Assembly: GCA_964475545.1 (NCBI GenBank)
Contig: CAYYXF010000070.1
Span: 1-7,175, forward strand
Direction of reading: 5' to 3'
Length of the DNA stretch: 7,175 nucleotides
From: DASPTR01 sp964475545
Lineage (GTDB): Archaea > Thermoproteota > Bathyarchaeia > Bathyarchaeales > Bathycorpusculaceae
Position 1 is the stretch's first letter. Each line of letters opens with the position of its first letter. This document shows positions 1 through 5,849 of this stretch, piece by piece. Position numbers and translations under genes: made by a program. A model generated the notes under the pieces. The model was not told the DNA's origin, did no database searches, and saw only the letters and a program-made list of their open reading frames with translations.

Positions 1-81
1 ATAAGGGTCATGTTTCTTCCTAAATTCTTGAATCTTCGACTCGTCTTCCAAATCTAGGTATGCTACAACCGCGTATGCCAT
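1..81 (-). CDS. Probable 2H phosphoesterase / 2'-5' RNA ligase-like protein, N-terminus only
   Basis: A minus-strand frame runs off the left edge, so only the N-terminus is visible. From the chosen ATG at 81 it reads MAYAVVAYLDLEDESKIQEF, then RKKHDPY at the edge. A short beta strand, a D/E-rich turn and a helix ending near a conserved His region are how many 2H phosphoesterases (2'-5' RNA ligase family) begin. Those enzymes act on 2',3'-cyclic phosphate or 2'-5' linked RNA ends. The two HxT/S catalytic motifs would lie outside the window, so the assignment rests on N-terminal resemblance alone. The frame is open further up, to an ATG at 117 that adds 12 residues. I prefer 81 because the family begins at this strand and an AT-rich GTTAATAAG sits about 27 bases upstream, which would suit a leaderless transcript. 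Neither start has a clear Shine-Dalgarno motif. That it is a gene is fairly safe; the family is tentative. Confidence 0.5.
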   Translation of the reverse strand, partial: MAYAVVAYLDLEDESKIQEFRKKHDPY

Positions 82-110
82 AGCAACATGAATAAGTGCT
101 TCAAATCTTA

Positions 111-227
111 TTAACATTTACACTCTGCCCGTTTCGAGCATCGCAGGTCGCATATAATAACAGCGGAAGAGGAAGCAGCCAAATTCACTTCCTCTTTCTG
201 AACAAGGTCAGTCCATCCTTTTAGCAT
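111..227 (-). CDS. Doubtful small ORF, 38 residues, Cys-containing tail
   Basis: An ATG at 227 opens a 38-codon minus-strand frame ending in TAA at 111. It starts MLKGWTDLVQKEEVN and ends in a Cys/Lys-rich tail (CDLRCSKRAECKC). It lies 29 bases upstream of the preferred start of the 2H phosphoesterase gene and on the same strand, so it could be a leader ORF. Composition is protein-like, but there is no Shine-Dalgarno motif, no recognisable family, and an 11-bp hairpin lies inside it. It may equally be chance. Confidence 0.2.
   Translation of the reverse strand: MLKGWTDLVQKEEVNLAASSSAVIICDLRCSKRAECKC
165..198. repeat. Inverted repeat, 11-bp stem with 12-base loop
   Basis: Positions 165-175 (GGAAGAGGAAG) pair with 188-198 (CTTCCTCTTTC) through one G-T wobble, leaving a 12-base loop at 176-187. 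No T-run follows on either strand, so it is not a standard terminator. It lies between the left-edge gene and the small plus-strand ORF. Confidence 0.5.
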
Positions 228-259
228 AGCGCACGCGCTTTTCAAGGCCTTCTTTCAAG

Positions 260-451
260 ATGGAAGAAAAGGGGGTCTATTTGGGTCCTTATGGAAAAGT
301 CGACTTTGACACTGCTTTCTTGGTTGCTCTGAATTTCCACAGAGGAGGTTTCCTAGACCAATCTATCAGGAAAGGCATGAAATACGTCGACAAAGATCAT
401 AGTCTAGGTCCAGGCAGATACTACTACTCTAGATCCCCAAAGGACCTTTAA
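260..451 (+). CDS. Small hypothetical protein, 63 residues
   Basis: An ATG-to-TAA frame of 63 codons. The protein begins MEEKGVYLGPYGKVDFDTAF, has no predicted membrane segment, and ends in a Tyr/Arg/Pro-rich tail (PGRYYYSRSPKDL). I do not recognise a family. Codon choice resembles the neighbouring genes, and the gene would converge on the winged-helix/PLD gene with only 20 bases between the stops. Against it, there is no Shine-Dalgarno motif before the ATG, a TAG closes the frame at 226-228, and no convincing TATA box was seen. It could be a genuine small gene, a fragment, or a chance frame. Confidence 0.38.
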   Translation: MEEKGVYLGPYGKVDFDTAFLVALNFHRGGFLDQSIRKGMKYVDKDHSLGPGRYYYSRSPKDL

Positions 452-471
452 ACCAAAGCGCACGCTTCAAG

Positions 472-1389
472 CTACGTGCTGTCGCTGGTTCCTATTCTTC
501 TTGATTCAGGACTTTCGATTAGCTTCAAGATGGAATCAGCTACGGACACCACAACTGTATCTTCTATTGAGACAAGTCCTGCTTCCCATGAGACACCTCC
601 TGAGGAACTTCCATAGAAATTCATCGAGGAGACTACGGCTACTGCACGATCTACTGCAAGGAGTTTGGCATGTACCGTCTTGTTATATACGATCTCTACT
701 CCTTTTTCTGTCAACGTCTTATGGTATTCTTGCCTATCTCTCAGGAACTGACCTCTCTCTTCAGGAGGATGCGTCACAAGACGCACTCGCGCAGTTTTAC
801 TTGCATCCCTTAATGTGTTACTCAAATCGCAATGCTCAACGTATGGATTCACAGCAAGAACCTCACTTGTTGCCTTCTTAATCAATGATTTCGAGAGGTC
901 ATCAAGATACATACCTTCTAGAAAGAAGTGTTTAGGATCAAGAGAAAATTCCAGACCTTTCAAACCTTTCCATTTTTCAATCCAGTCGACAAGTTTGCTT
1001 CGTCGGGTTTGCGCGAATCTGGCAGAAAAACCTTTGTCCTTTCTCTTCTCAACATCAACTGATGGATTGGATTCGAAAAATGTCTTATATTGATCATAGA
1101 GATCGGGAGGAACTCTATATCTCGAATCAGAGGTCTTTTTGATAGCGTCGGCATGATGAAGCTCAGCAAGAACCCTTTTCAAGGCAGCTTCATTTAGACC
1201 TGTCTTTTCAAGAAGCTCTATCCATGTCTGTTCGCCGCCTTTTACAATAGCGGAGATAACACGTCCCTTCCATGATCCCCAATATTTAGGTTCTCGATTT
1301 GCCATATCATAATCCTCAATTGCGGATTCCGCTTGTTCTCGCCTAATGTGGCTGTGCCTTGGTTTAATACTTCCGAATTTCTGACCCAT
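472..1389 (-). CDS. Winged-helix protein with C-terminal single-HKD phospholipase D-like domain
   Basis: A 305-residue soluble protein with no signal peptide. Residues about 37-95 look like a winged helix: helices in GRVISAIVKGG and ELLEKTGLNEAALKRVLAEL, then a wing ending SRYRVPPDLY. A charged linker leads to a phospholipase D-like fold from about 150 to 290, with strand EVLAVNPYV (177-184) and one catalytic motif HxKxxxxD at H240, K242, D247, followed by SSMNF (254-258) and WEAG (268-271). Single-HKD proteins usually form their active site as dimers and include nucleases and phosphodiesterases. Winged helix plus PLD fold is also the plan of TrmB-type sugar regulators, but as far as I recall those usually lack an intact HKD, so a nuclease or DNA-acting enzyme is a fair alternative. 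The ATG at 1389 follows a strong GTGAGGAGGAT Shine-Dalgarno stretch. It is transcribed away from purE; the 155-base gap could hold promoters for both. Confidence 0.88.
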   Translation of the reverse strand: MGQKFGSIKPRHSHIRREQAESAIEDYDMANREPKYWGSWKGRVISAIVKGGEQTWIELLEKTGLNEAALKRVLAELHHADAIKKTSDSRYRVPPDLYDQYKTFFESNPSVDVEKRKDKGFSARFAQTRRSKLVDWIEKWKGLKGLEFSLDPKHFFLEGMYLDDLSKSLIKKATSEVLAVNPYVEHCDLSNTLRDASKTARVRLVTHPPEERGQFLRDRQEYHKTLTEKGVEIVYNKTVHAKLLAVDRAVAVVSSMNFYGSSSGGVSWEAGLVSIEDTVVVSVADSILKLIESPESRRIGTSDST

Positions 1390-1417
1390 ATCCTCCTCAC
1401 GCTAGAAGAGATGCAAT

Positions 1418-1427
1418 AGCGCGCGCT
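1418..1427. repeat. Palindrome AGCGCGCGCT (first copy)
   Basis: A perfect 10-bp alternating G/C palindrome in the leader of the PLD gene. The same decamer recurs at 7103-7112 near the right edge, and a relaxed form AGCGCACGCGCT occurs at 228-239. All three lie outside the well-supported genes. A protein-binding role is inference only. Confidence 0.4.
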
Positions 1428-1466
1428 GATCCCGTGCAGATGCGAGATTCAAGGCCTGCCCGTTTA

Positions 1467-1476
1467 CTGATATCAG
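1467..1476. promoter_or_regulatory. Palindrome upstream of the purE TATA box, possible operator
   Basis: CTGATATCAG is a perfect 10-bp palindrome ending 12 bases before the CTTAAAT box of purE. This is where archaeal activators or repressors often bind. A palindrome this short can arise by chance. Confidence 0.3.
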
Positions 1477-1482
1477 ATTGAT

Positions 1483-1495
1483 GAAAAACTTAAAT
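1483..1495 (+). promoter_or_regulatory. TATA/BRE-type promoter of purE-purC
   Basis: A purine-rich GAAAAA (1483-1488, BRE-like) precedes CTTAAAT (1489-1495). Transcription would be expected to start near 1518, giving a leader of about 27 bases that contains the purE ribosome site. Read on the other strand, the AT core could also serve the divergent PLD gene. Confidence 0.6.
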
Positions 1496-1531
1496 TCGCT
1501 TATTAGGTTTCTCGTAGCAATGTAGCTGTTC

Positions 1532-1537
1532 AGGTGA
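1532..1537 (+). promoter_or_regulatory. Shine-Dalgarno site that decides the purE TTG start
   Basis: AGGTGA lies 7 bases before the TTG at 1545. This spacing supports TTG over the in-frame ATG seven codons later, which would cut off the first beta strand. Confidence 0.7.
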
Positions 1538-1544
1538 GTATAAG

Positions 1545-2021
1545 TTGGGCAAAGTCGTCATATTAATGGGTTCCGATCGTGACCTCGAATTCTCCCGTGA
1601 GATAGCCAAACACTCTAAGGCCTTAGGACTGGAATATGAATTTCGCGTTGCCTCTGCTCACAAAACTCCAGAAAAGGTCTTAGATATCTTGAAGGAGTTT
1701 GAAAAAGAAAAAGTCGTCTTCATAACAGTCGCAGGAAGATCCAACGCCCTGAGTGCTTTCGTAGACGCAAACTCAACAAAACCGGTAATCGCCTGTCCGC
1801 CGTATTCTGAAAAGTTTGGAGGAGCAGACATCTACTCTTCGTTGAGAGTTCCAAGCGGTGTTGGATTGGTAGTGACAATTGAGCCTGAAGGAGCTGCGAT
1901 TGCAGCAGCAAAAATGTTTGCCCTTGAAGATCAGCATTTGGCGAAACGAGTCAGGGAGTACCAACGATCGAAAAAAAGTGAGATTGAAAAGGCGGACGAG
2001 TCTGCCAAGAAGCTGAAGTAG
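1545..2021 (+). CDS. purE: Class II AIR carboxylase (phosphoribosylaminoimidazole carboxylase)
   Basis: A complete 158-residue PurE that converts AIR to CAIR in purine synthesis in the cytoplasm. Visible motifs are MGSDRD (8-13), SAHKTP (37-42), VAGRSN (62-67), CPP (84-86), SSLRVPSG (98-105) and EPEGAA (113-118). The AHK lysine, GRSN and CPP match the carboxylase half of animal PAICS. The bacterial class I N5-CAIR mutase has instead AHR and a glycine-rich stretch ending AHLPG, which is absent here. Class II enzymes bind CO2 directly and need no PurK; in human PAICS the equivalent Lys and Ser are, from memory, CO2-site residues. The start is TTG at 1545, chosen for its Shine-Dalgarno site and because the first strand KVVILMGS is needed. 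The C-terminal tail (about 140-158) is charged and helical. purC follows after 10 bases, so the two are very likely co-transcribed. Confidence 0.95.
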   Translation: MGKVVILMGSDRDLEFSREIAKHSKALGLEYEFRVASAHKTPEKVLDILKEFEKEKVVFITVAGRSNALSAFVDANSTKPVIACPPYSEKFGGADIYSSLRVPSGVGLVVTIEPEGAAIAAAKMFALEDQHLAKRVREYQRSKKSEIEKADESAKKLK

Positions 2022-2031
2022 TGCATAAGCC

Positions 2032-3081
2032 ATGGGAAGCGTCAAGGACCTAGACATCATCAAGAAACCGACAACACACAAGATGGGTCTCGGAAGATTC
2101 AAGTTTTCGGATCGCTACTCAGTTTTTGACTGGGGCGAAATGCCTGACCTCATTGACGGAAAAGGCGAAGCTCTCTGCATGATGGGGGCCTACTGCTTTG
2201 AAAGGCTTGAAGAAAAAAGTATCAGGACACACTACCGTGGCTTAGTTGAAAGGAACGGCAAAACCGTGCATTTGGATGAGTTGGCGCAACCCTCGAATGT
2301 CATAGAGATCAGTCTAGTCAATGTACACAAGCCAAAAACCGTCACACGTGAAGGAAAACTCTGTTATGATTATGGTATCTACAATCCGAAGTTGACGAAC
2401 TGCCTGATTCCGCTCGAGATAATCTACCGGAATGGTCTGCCCGAAGGATCATCTGTTTTCAAAAGACTTGAGCAGGGGTCAGTCACTTATGAGCAGTTAG
2501 GATTAGATCACTATCCGAAGGCTGGCGAGAAGCTCAAGAAGCCAATCTTCGATGTGAGCACAAAACTCGAAGACAAGGACAGATACGTCACATGGGACGA
2601 GGCGAAGGAGATAGCCAGTCTGACACACGGGGAAGTAGTCGAGATCAAGGATTTGCTCATGAAGGTTGACGGGATGATAACGCAGACCGCTTCAAAAGCA
2701 GGCTTGGTGAATGAGGATGGAAAGATAGAGTTGGCTTTCAACGACGAAAGAAAGCTTATGGTCGTTGACGTTGTGGGAACGCTTGACGAGTGCAGATTCA
2801 CCTACGACGGGTTGCATGTGAGCAAAGAGATCGCCAGACAGTTTTATCGAAAAACAAGATGGTTCAAGGACGTCGAAAAAGCTAAAAAAGAAGCCGAAAC
2901 TGAAGGTGTTCAAGACTGGAAGAAACTATGCAGGTCAAAGCCTCCGAAACTTGACCCAAAATTGAAAACAATAATCAGCGAAATGTACATGGCGGCTTCA
3001 AACGCGTTGACCCAACGGAGAATGTTCGACGTCCCAAGCCTTGCAGACGCGGTCAAGAAGTACAAGGAATTCTCCAAATAG
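2032..3081 (+). CDS. purC: SAICAR synthetase (phosphoribosylaminoimidazole-succinocarboxamide synthase)
   Basis: A 349-residue enzyme joining aspartate to CAIR with ATP to give SAICAR, the step that uses the PurE product. Diagnostic stretches are GSVKDL at the N-terminus (in place of the usual GKTKDVY), FSDRYSVFDWG (25-35), DGKG (42-45), and VVGTLDECRF (247-256), equivalent to the DEIGTPDSSRF region that binds nucleotide and metal. It is longer than typical bacterial PurC (about 235-240 residues); the extra length is in the middle and in a basic, helical C-terminal part. ATG at 2032 comes 10 bases after the purE stop, with only a weak ribosome site, consistent with coupled translation. Animal PAICS joins the same two activities in the opposite order (PurC then PurE) in one chain. 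It faces a zinc-ribbon gene across an 86-base convergent gap. Confidence 0.93.
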   Translation: MGSVKDLDIIKKPTTHKMGLGRFKFSDRYSVFDWGEMPDLIDGKGEALCMMGAYCFERLEEKSIRTHYRGLVERNGKTVHLDELAQPSNVIEISLVNVHKPKTVTREGKLCYDYGIYNPKLTNCLIPLEIIYRNGLPEGSSVFKRLEQGSVTYEQLGLDHYPKAGEKLKKPIFDVSTKLEDKDRYVTWDEAKEIASLTHGEVVEIKDLLMKVDGMITQTASKAGLVNEDGKIELAFNDERKLMVVDVVGTLDECRFTYDGLHVSKEIARQFYRKTRWFKDVEKAKKEAETEGVQDWKKLCRSKPPKLDPKLKTIISEMYMAASNALTQRRMFDVPSLADAVKKYKEFSK

Positions 3082-3167
3082 CGTGGAAACGAGTTCTTGC
3101 TTTATTATGCCAAACCTTTCAGGGGCGCAATGACGATTAGAGTCTGTTCAGGTGATGTTGGTTAAGG

Positions 3168-3494
3168 CTATTCTTTGCCGATCTTTTCACCGCACTTGTG
3201 GCAGTAGCTTGCGGTGCTTGCATTTTTTTCTCCACAATGCGTGCAGGCAATTGGCTCTATGCTTGTTGGTTGTCGTATGTTCTCTCTCGCAGTCTTGAAG
3301 GCTTCATGAATCTCTTTTGCAGCTATTGAGAAAGCTTTCTCCATTTCTTGTCCCATTCTGGAAAATGCTTCTCTAACCTCTTCCATCGGCGCGGAAACGC
3401 CTGCCTCTGCACCCCTTTCAGTTCTCATTCCACAGTTGGGGCAGAAGTAAGCATCTTCAGATATCTCCTTCCCGCACTTGTGACAGAATCCCAT
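3168..3494 (-). CDS. Small protein with a zinc ribbon at each end of a helical linker
   Basis: A 108-residue protein with a dumbbell plan. An N-terminal zinc ribbon uses C4, C7, C18, C21 (CHKCGKEISEDAYFCPNCG) and a C-terminal one uses C84, C87, C98, C101. Between them, residues about 36-75 form a long amphipathic helix rich in Glu, Lys, Ala and Phe, likely a coiled coil or a partner-binding arm. No membrane segment or catalytic motif is visible. Such archaeal double zinc-ribbon proteins are common and mostly uncharacterised; a scaffold or adaptor role is inference. ATG at 3494 is chosen because AGGTGA lies 5 bases upstream and CTTAAAT lies at 3529-3535. A TTG at 3512 would add six residues but would start upstream of that ribosome site. 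Next upstream on the same strand is a zinc-ribbon RDD membrane protein, so the two may interact. Confidence 0.85.
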   Translation of the reverse strand: MGFCHKCGKEISEDAYFCPNCGMRTERGAEAGVSAPMEEVREAFSRMGQEMEKAFSIAAKEIHEAFKTARENIRQPTSIEPIACTHCGEKNASTASYCHKCGEKIGKE

Positions 3495-3528
3495 AAACGT
3501 CACCTTTGTCAAACAGACGTAAAGAGCA

Positions 3529-3535
3529 ATTTAAG
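3529..3535 (-). promoter_or_regulatory. TATA box of the double zinc-ribbon gene
   Basis: CTTAAAT on the minus strand, the same heptamer as before purE. The expected transcription start near 3506 gives a very short leader that begins at the AGGTGA ribosome site (3500-3505). Confidence 0.55.
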
Positions 3536-3550
3536 TATTGTCCAGTCCGC

Positions 3551-3564
3551 CGTCTTCGAAGACG
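3551..3564. promoter_or_regulatory. 14-bp perfect palindrome, possible operator
   Basis: CGTCTTCGAAGACG is its own reverse complement. It lies 15 bases upstream of the TATA box of the zinc-ribbon gene and 14 bases past the stop of the RDD gene. It could be an operator, or fold in RNA as a 5-bp hairpin at the RDD 3' end. No T-run follows, so termination is less likely. Confidence 0.45.
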
Positions 3565-3578
3565 TAGGGCACCAAGCT

Positions 3579-4091
3579 CTATCTTGACGTTCTCACTACT
3601 ATAGTCTGAGAGAGGTAACTGAATATTCTCTGCCTCTTCTTCGGATAGAATATCCATCCTAGTATGCAATCAAGAGGCAGCAAGAAGGCCTTCCCTACAC
3701 TTTCTAAGGCTGCTTGCCCCATATCTATGGGTTTGCCATCTAACCGTGTTACCTTGATCCTCATGACCGCCTTGCCGATCGACTGGCCATAGATCCCGTC
3801 CATGAACATCCAGTAGAGGAAGTACACGACATTGCTAAGCCCCATGTCTACGAACGGAATCCAATTTGGGAAAAAGGGTGCCCAAGCATATCCCGGCCAA
3901 CCTACCCACAAGAACAATCTTACCAGTCCAACTGTGACTCCTATGATGATGACGTCTATTAGCCATGCAACAAATCGTTCACCCCAAAAAGCTAATCTGA
4001 GCTCAGTCACTCCTTCAACTGCACTTCCACACTTTGGACAGTAGGTTGCTCCTTCAGGCAGTTCATTTCCACATTTTTTGCAGTGAACCAT
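3579..4091 (-). CDS. Zinc-ribbon RDD-family membrane protein
   Basis: A 170-residue protein with two parts. Residues 1-24 are a zinc ribbon (C4, C7, C19, C22; CKKCGNELPEGATYCPKCG). Residues about 35-166 are an RDD domain: the name-giving Arg in GERFVAWLID (R39, D46) starts helix 1 (about 41-63), helix 2 spans about 80-97, then MDGIYGQSIGKAVMRIKV (97-114) with D98, and helix 3 covers about 134-150, ending in KKRQR and TIVV. RDD proteins are small membrane proteins, some implicated in ion transport, most of unknown function; the zinc ribbon presumably faces the cytoplasm. It lacks the usual Asp in the last block (RQRIFSYLSQTIVV where RQRxxD is common). ATG at 4091 has GAGAGGA about 10 bases upstream and its own TATA-like box. 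Its zinc ribbon resembles those of the next gene, which suggests partnership or shared ancestry of the ribbon. Confidence 0.88.
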   Translation of the reverse strand: MVHCKKCGNELPEGATYCPKCGSAVEGVTELRLAFWGERFVAWLIDVIIIGVTVGLVRLFLWVGWPGYAWAPFFPNWIPFVDMGLSNVVYFLYWMFMDGIYGQSIGKAVMRIKVTRLDGKPIDMGQAALESVGKAFLLPLDCILGWIFYPKKRQRIFSYLSQTIVVRTSR

Positions 4092-4142
4092 AGTCCTGTT
4101 TCCTCTCTTTCAGGGTTGTTCGACCGAGTATTCTCTTCTCCT

Positions 4143-4155
4143 TCTTAAAACTTTT
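4143..4155 (-). promoter_or_regulatory. TATA-like promoter of the RDD gene
   Basis: Read on the minus strand, AAGTTTTAAGAAG lies about 55-60 bases before the ATG, predicting a leader of nearly 30 bases that contains the AGAGGA ribosome site. Confidence 0.45.
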
Positions 4156-4210
4156 TAGATTGTTTTGACAAACCGCCTTCTTCCAGCAACTACGCCAGAC
4201 AGTTTGAGCA

Positions 4211-4226
4211 AACGAAAAAACGAAAG
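4211..4226 (-). terminator. Oligo-T terminator candidate after the PurP-like gene
   Basis: On the minus strand the sequence just past the stop reads CTTTCGTTTTTTCGTT, with a run of six T. Archaeal RNA polymerase terminates at such T-rich tracts without needing a hairpin. It lies between this gene and the RDD promoter. Confidence 0.45.
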
Positions 4227-4247
4227 ATAGAGTCTGTGGGACGCATG

Positions 4248-5681
4248 TCACGTGACGAGTTCGTGGAGCTTTTTGGCTTTCAATGCTCTCTTGATTTCCA
4301 TCGCTATGCGGTCGCCTGTGCTTAGTCGCTTCTTGTATTTGGCATTGGCATATTGTGAGCCCAAGCCCATGTGGACGTTTGTCCCTCCGCCATGTCTCAG
4401 GGCTACGTCTTGTGTTACCGGGATGTGCATGTAGGGATCTCGTTTGTCAGGCACGTCGTACAGCCCATAGTCAACTGAAGTCTTGCCCTCCGTGCCGCCT
4501 GTGAAGTCCAATTTGGCCGCAGGCTTAAGCTCATATTTGGAAACACGGTCCCACGTGATCAAAGTCTGCAAACACCATGCGCCTATTATTCCTGGGCTCG
4601 CATGTTCTCGACAGGCAAGCAAGAATCTGTCAGCGTAGCGGTGCAGGTCCTTCAGCAGCGACTCTCTGAGGCTTAGGATGGCATGGGCAGTCACTTCGAA
4701 TGAGGGAACTTTCTTTATCTTGTTCTGAACGTCGGTTGGAAGCCTCTTCAAACCGTCAAGAATTGTCTCTCTGCGCTCGTCGATTGAAAGGAACTGATTT
4801 GCAAGGCAGATCCTCGCTTCTTCCATGGTAACGTTGTAGAGTTTAGCAAACCAATCATCAGTGTCTCCCCATTCGCTCTTAGCGTCTAGCGGCGAGAAGA
4901 AGAAGTTGAAGTTAGCATGTGGCCCGAGCACAATCTGCTCGACTCGCCCGTTCTCCAAAGCTTCCTTGCTCAGGTTTCCAGCTTTTACTTCTCTGGCAAC
5001 CTTCTCTTCCAAGTCCTGCGAGTCTGCGGCAAAAATGAACTCCCTTTCAAATGCTCTGTGAGCATGCTCAGCCTTCAGAATCATAGGTTCATCTATTGGT
5101 TCTTTGAACGTTATCCCGTCCTTATGGACGCTGTAATGATAAGCCTTCGGAGTTGGAATGCCGGCCTTTTCAGCAAACCAGTAGTAGTCTTTTTCAAGCT
5201 CGCCTCTGTTTTCTATCTTCAGAAGATTCCTTGAGCCCAATATTGGCACACCGTACTTGTTTTCGATGACACTGCAGTGTTCATCGCCCCCAACGTAGAC
5301 TGCAAAGGCTCTGTTTGTGATCTGCATACATTCCAGATCAACAAGCTCATCGGCATATTTCACGATGTCCGAGTACTTGTCCAGTATCAGTATGACGCTC
5401 CTCCAGCTGCCGCTTTTCTTTATGTCTTTAGGATCATTCACGATGCGCAAGTCTCTCCTCACTAGACATGGCAAATTCTCAACTGCTTCCTTTGGCCTGC
5501 CAACCATCGGATTTTGAAGATAAATTCGAGCTCTGCCTGGTGTTGTGTAGATTATGCTTCGCACGCCGTAGTTGCGTTGACCCTGCCAAGCATCAAGGGC
5601 CGAATGAGAACCCAGATTCAATCCAATTGGCTCTTTGTACCTCTTTACTATTTCTTGCATCTCCTCTCTCTTGATAACCAT
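4248..5681 (-). CDS. purP: PurP-like ATP-grasp ligase, enlarged and divergent (AICAR formyltransferase family)
   Basis: A 477-residue member of the PurP family, which in archaea makes FAICAR from AICAR, formate and ATP. Family marks are GSHSALD (24-30, substrate-binding N-domain), GPHANFNFFFSPL (253-265), SIDERRETILDGLKRLP (299-315), CLQTLIT (370-376), GGGTNVHMGLGSQY (431-444) and GDRIAMEIKRAL (456-467) near the usual LxxxVT end. It is over 100 residues longer than Methanocaldococcus PurP (361). Added segments lie at about 268-297 and 390-430. Where PurP normally has the glycine-rich ATP loop (GARGGRGYF), this protein has LKAEHAHRAFEREF (202-215), so ATP binding or substrate may differ. The purC and purE genes nearby support a purine role. 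I chose ATG at 5681, since AGGTGG lies just upstream; a GTG at 5690 overlaps that site. It could instead be a PurP paralogue of other function. Confidence 0.82.
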   Translation of the reverse strand: MVIKREEMQEIVKRYKEPIGLNLGSHSALDAWQGQRNYGVRSIIYTTPGRARIYLQNPMVGRPKEAVENLPCLVRRDLRIVNDPKDIKKSGSWRSVILILDKYSDIVKYADELVDLECMQITNRAFAVYVGGDEHCSVIENKYGVPILGSRNLLKIENRGELEKDYYWFAEKAGIPTPKAYHYSVHKDGITFKEPIDEPMILKAEHAHRAFEREFIFAADSQDLEEKVAREVKAGNLSKEALENGRVEQIVLGPHANFNFFFSPLDAKSEWGDTDDWFAKLYNVTMEEARICLANQFLSIDERRETILDGLKRLPTDVQNKIKKVPSFEVTAHAILSLRESLLKDLHRYADRFLLACREHASPGIIGAWCLQTLITWDRVSKYELKPAAKLDFTGGTEGKTSVDYGLYDVPDKRDPYMHIPVTQDVALRHGGGTNVHMGLGSQYANAKYKKRLSTGDRIAMEIKRALKAKKLHELVT

Positions 5682-5718
5682 GTGGTCCACCTGAATAGGT
5701 AAGCAAATAGAAATCGGG

Positions 5719-5733
5719 ATTTTTAAACTTTTT
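5719..5733 (-). promoter_or_regulatory. TATA-like promoter of the PurP-like gene
   Basis: On the minus strand AAAAAGTTTAAAAAT gives a BRE-like A-tract followed by TTTAAAAA. Transcription should begin near 5697, about 16 bases before the ATG, with the AGGTGG ribosome site in between. Confidence 0.6.
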
Positions 5734-5849
5734 ACGTCCTGGCCAGAGGCTGACGATGGAGTTTTCTTCCATAAATTTGTTCTATCTTATTCTTACATAT
5801 GCTGTTATTAAGAAAAACTTGCATTTTTCATTATCAGGGGAGAAAGGAG

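Noticed and set aside
501..1093. Plus-strand open frames inside the PLD gene
   Set aside because: They are rich in Leu, Arg and Ser with no motifs and lie wholly antisense to a protein with clear winged-helix and HKD motifs.
1566..1568. ATG at purE codon 8 as the start
   Set aside because: It would remove the first beta strand of the fold and is too far from the AGGTGA site, which fits the TTG at 1545.
3082..3167. Possible C/D box small RNA in the purC convergent gap
   Set aside because: ATGACGA and GTGATG resemble box C elements, but no properly spaced box D (CTGA) pairs with them.
3551..3564. Palindrome as an intrinsic terminator for the RDD gene
   Set aside because: The stem is short and no T-run follows on the minus strand.
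4861..5702. Several plus-strand open frames opposite the PurP-like gene
   Set aside because: Low-complexity, Ser/Leu/Phe-rich translations antisense to a well-supported family member, with no ribosome sites.
5799..5849. Upstream ATG extending the 60-residue protein by 17 residues
   Set aside because: The extension is AT-rich, overlaps the likely promoter and lacks a ribosome site, whereas GGGGAG fits the ATG at 5850.
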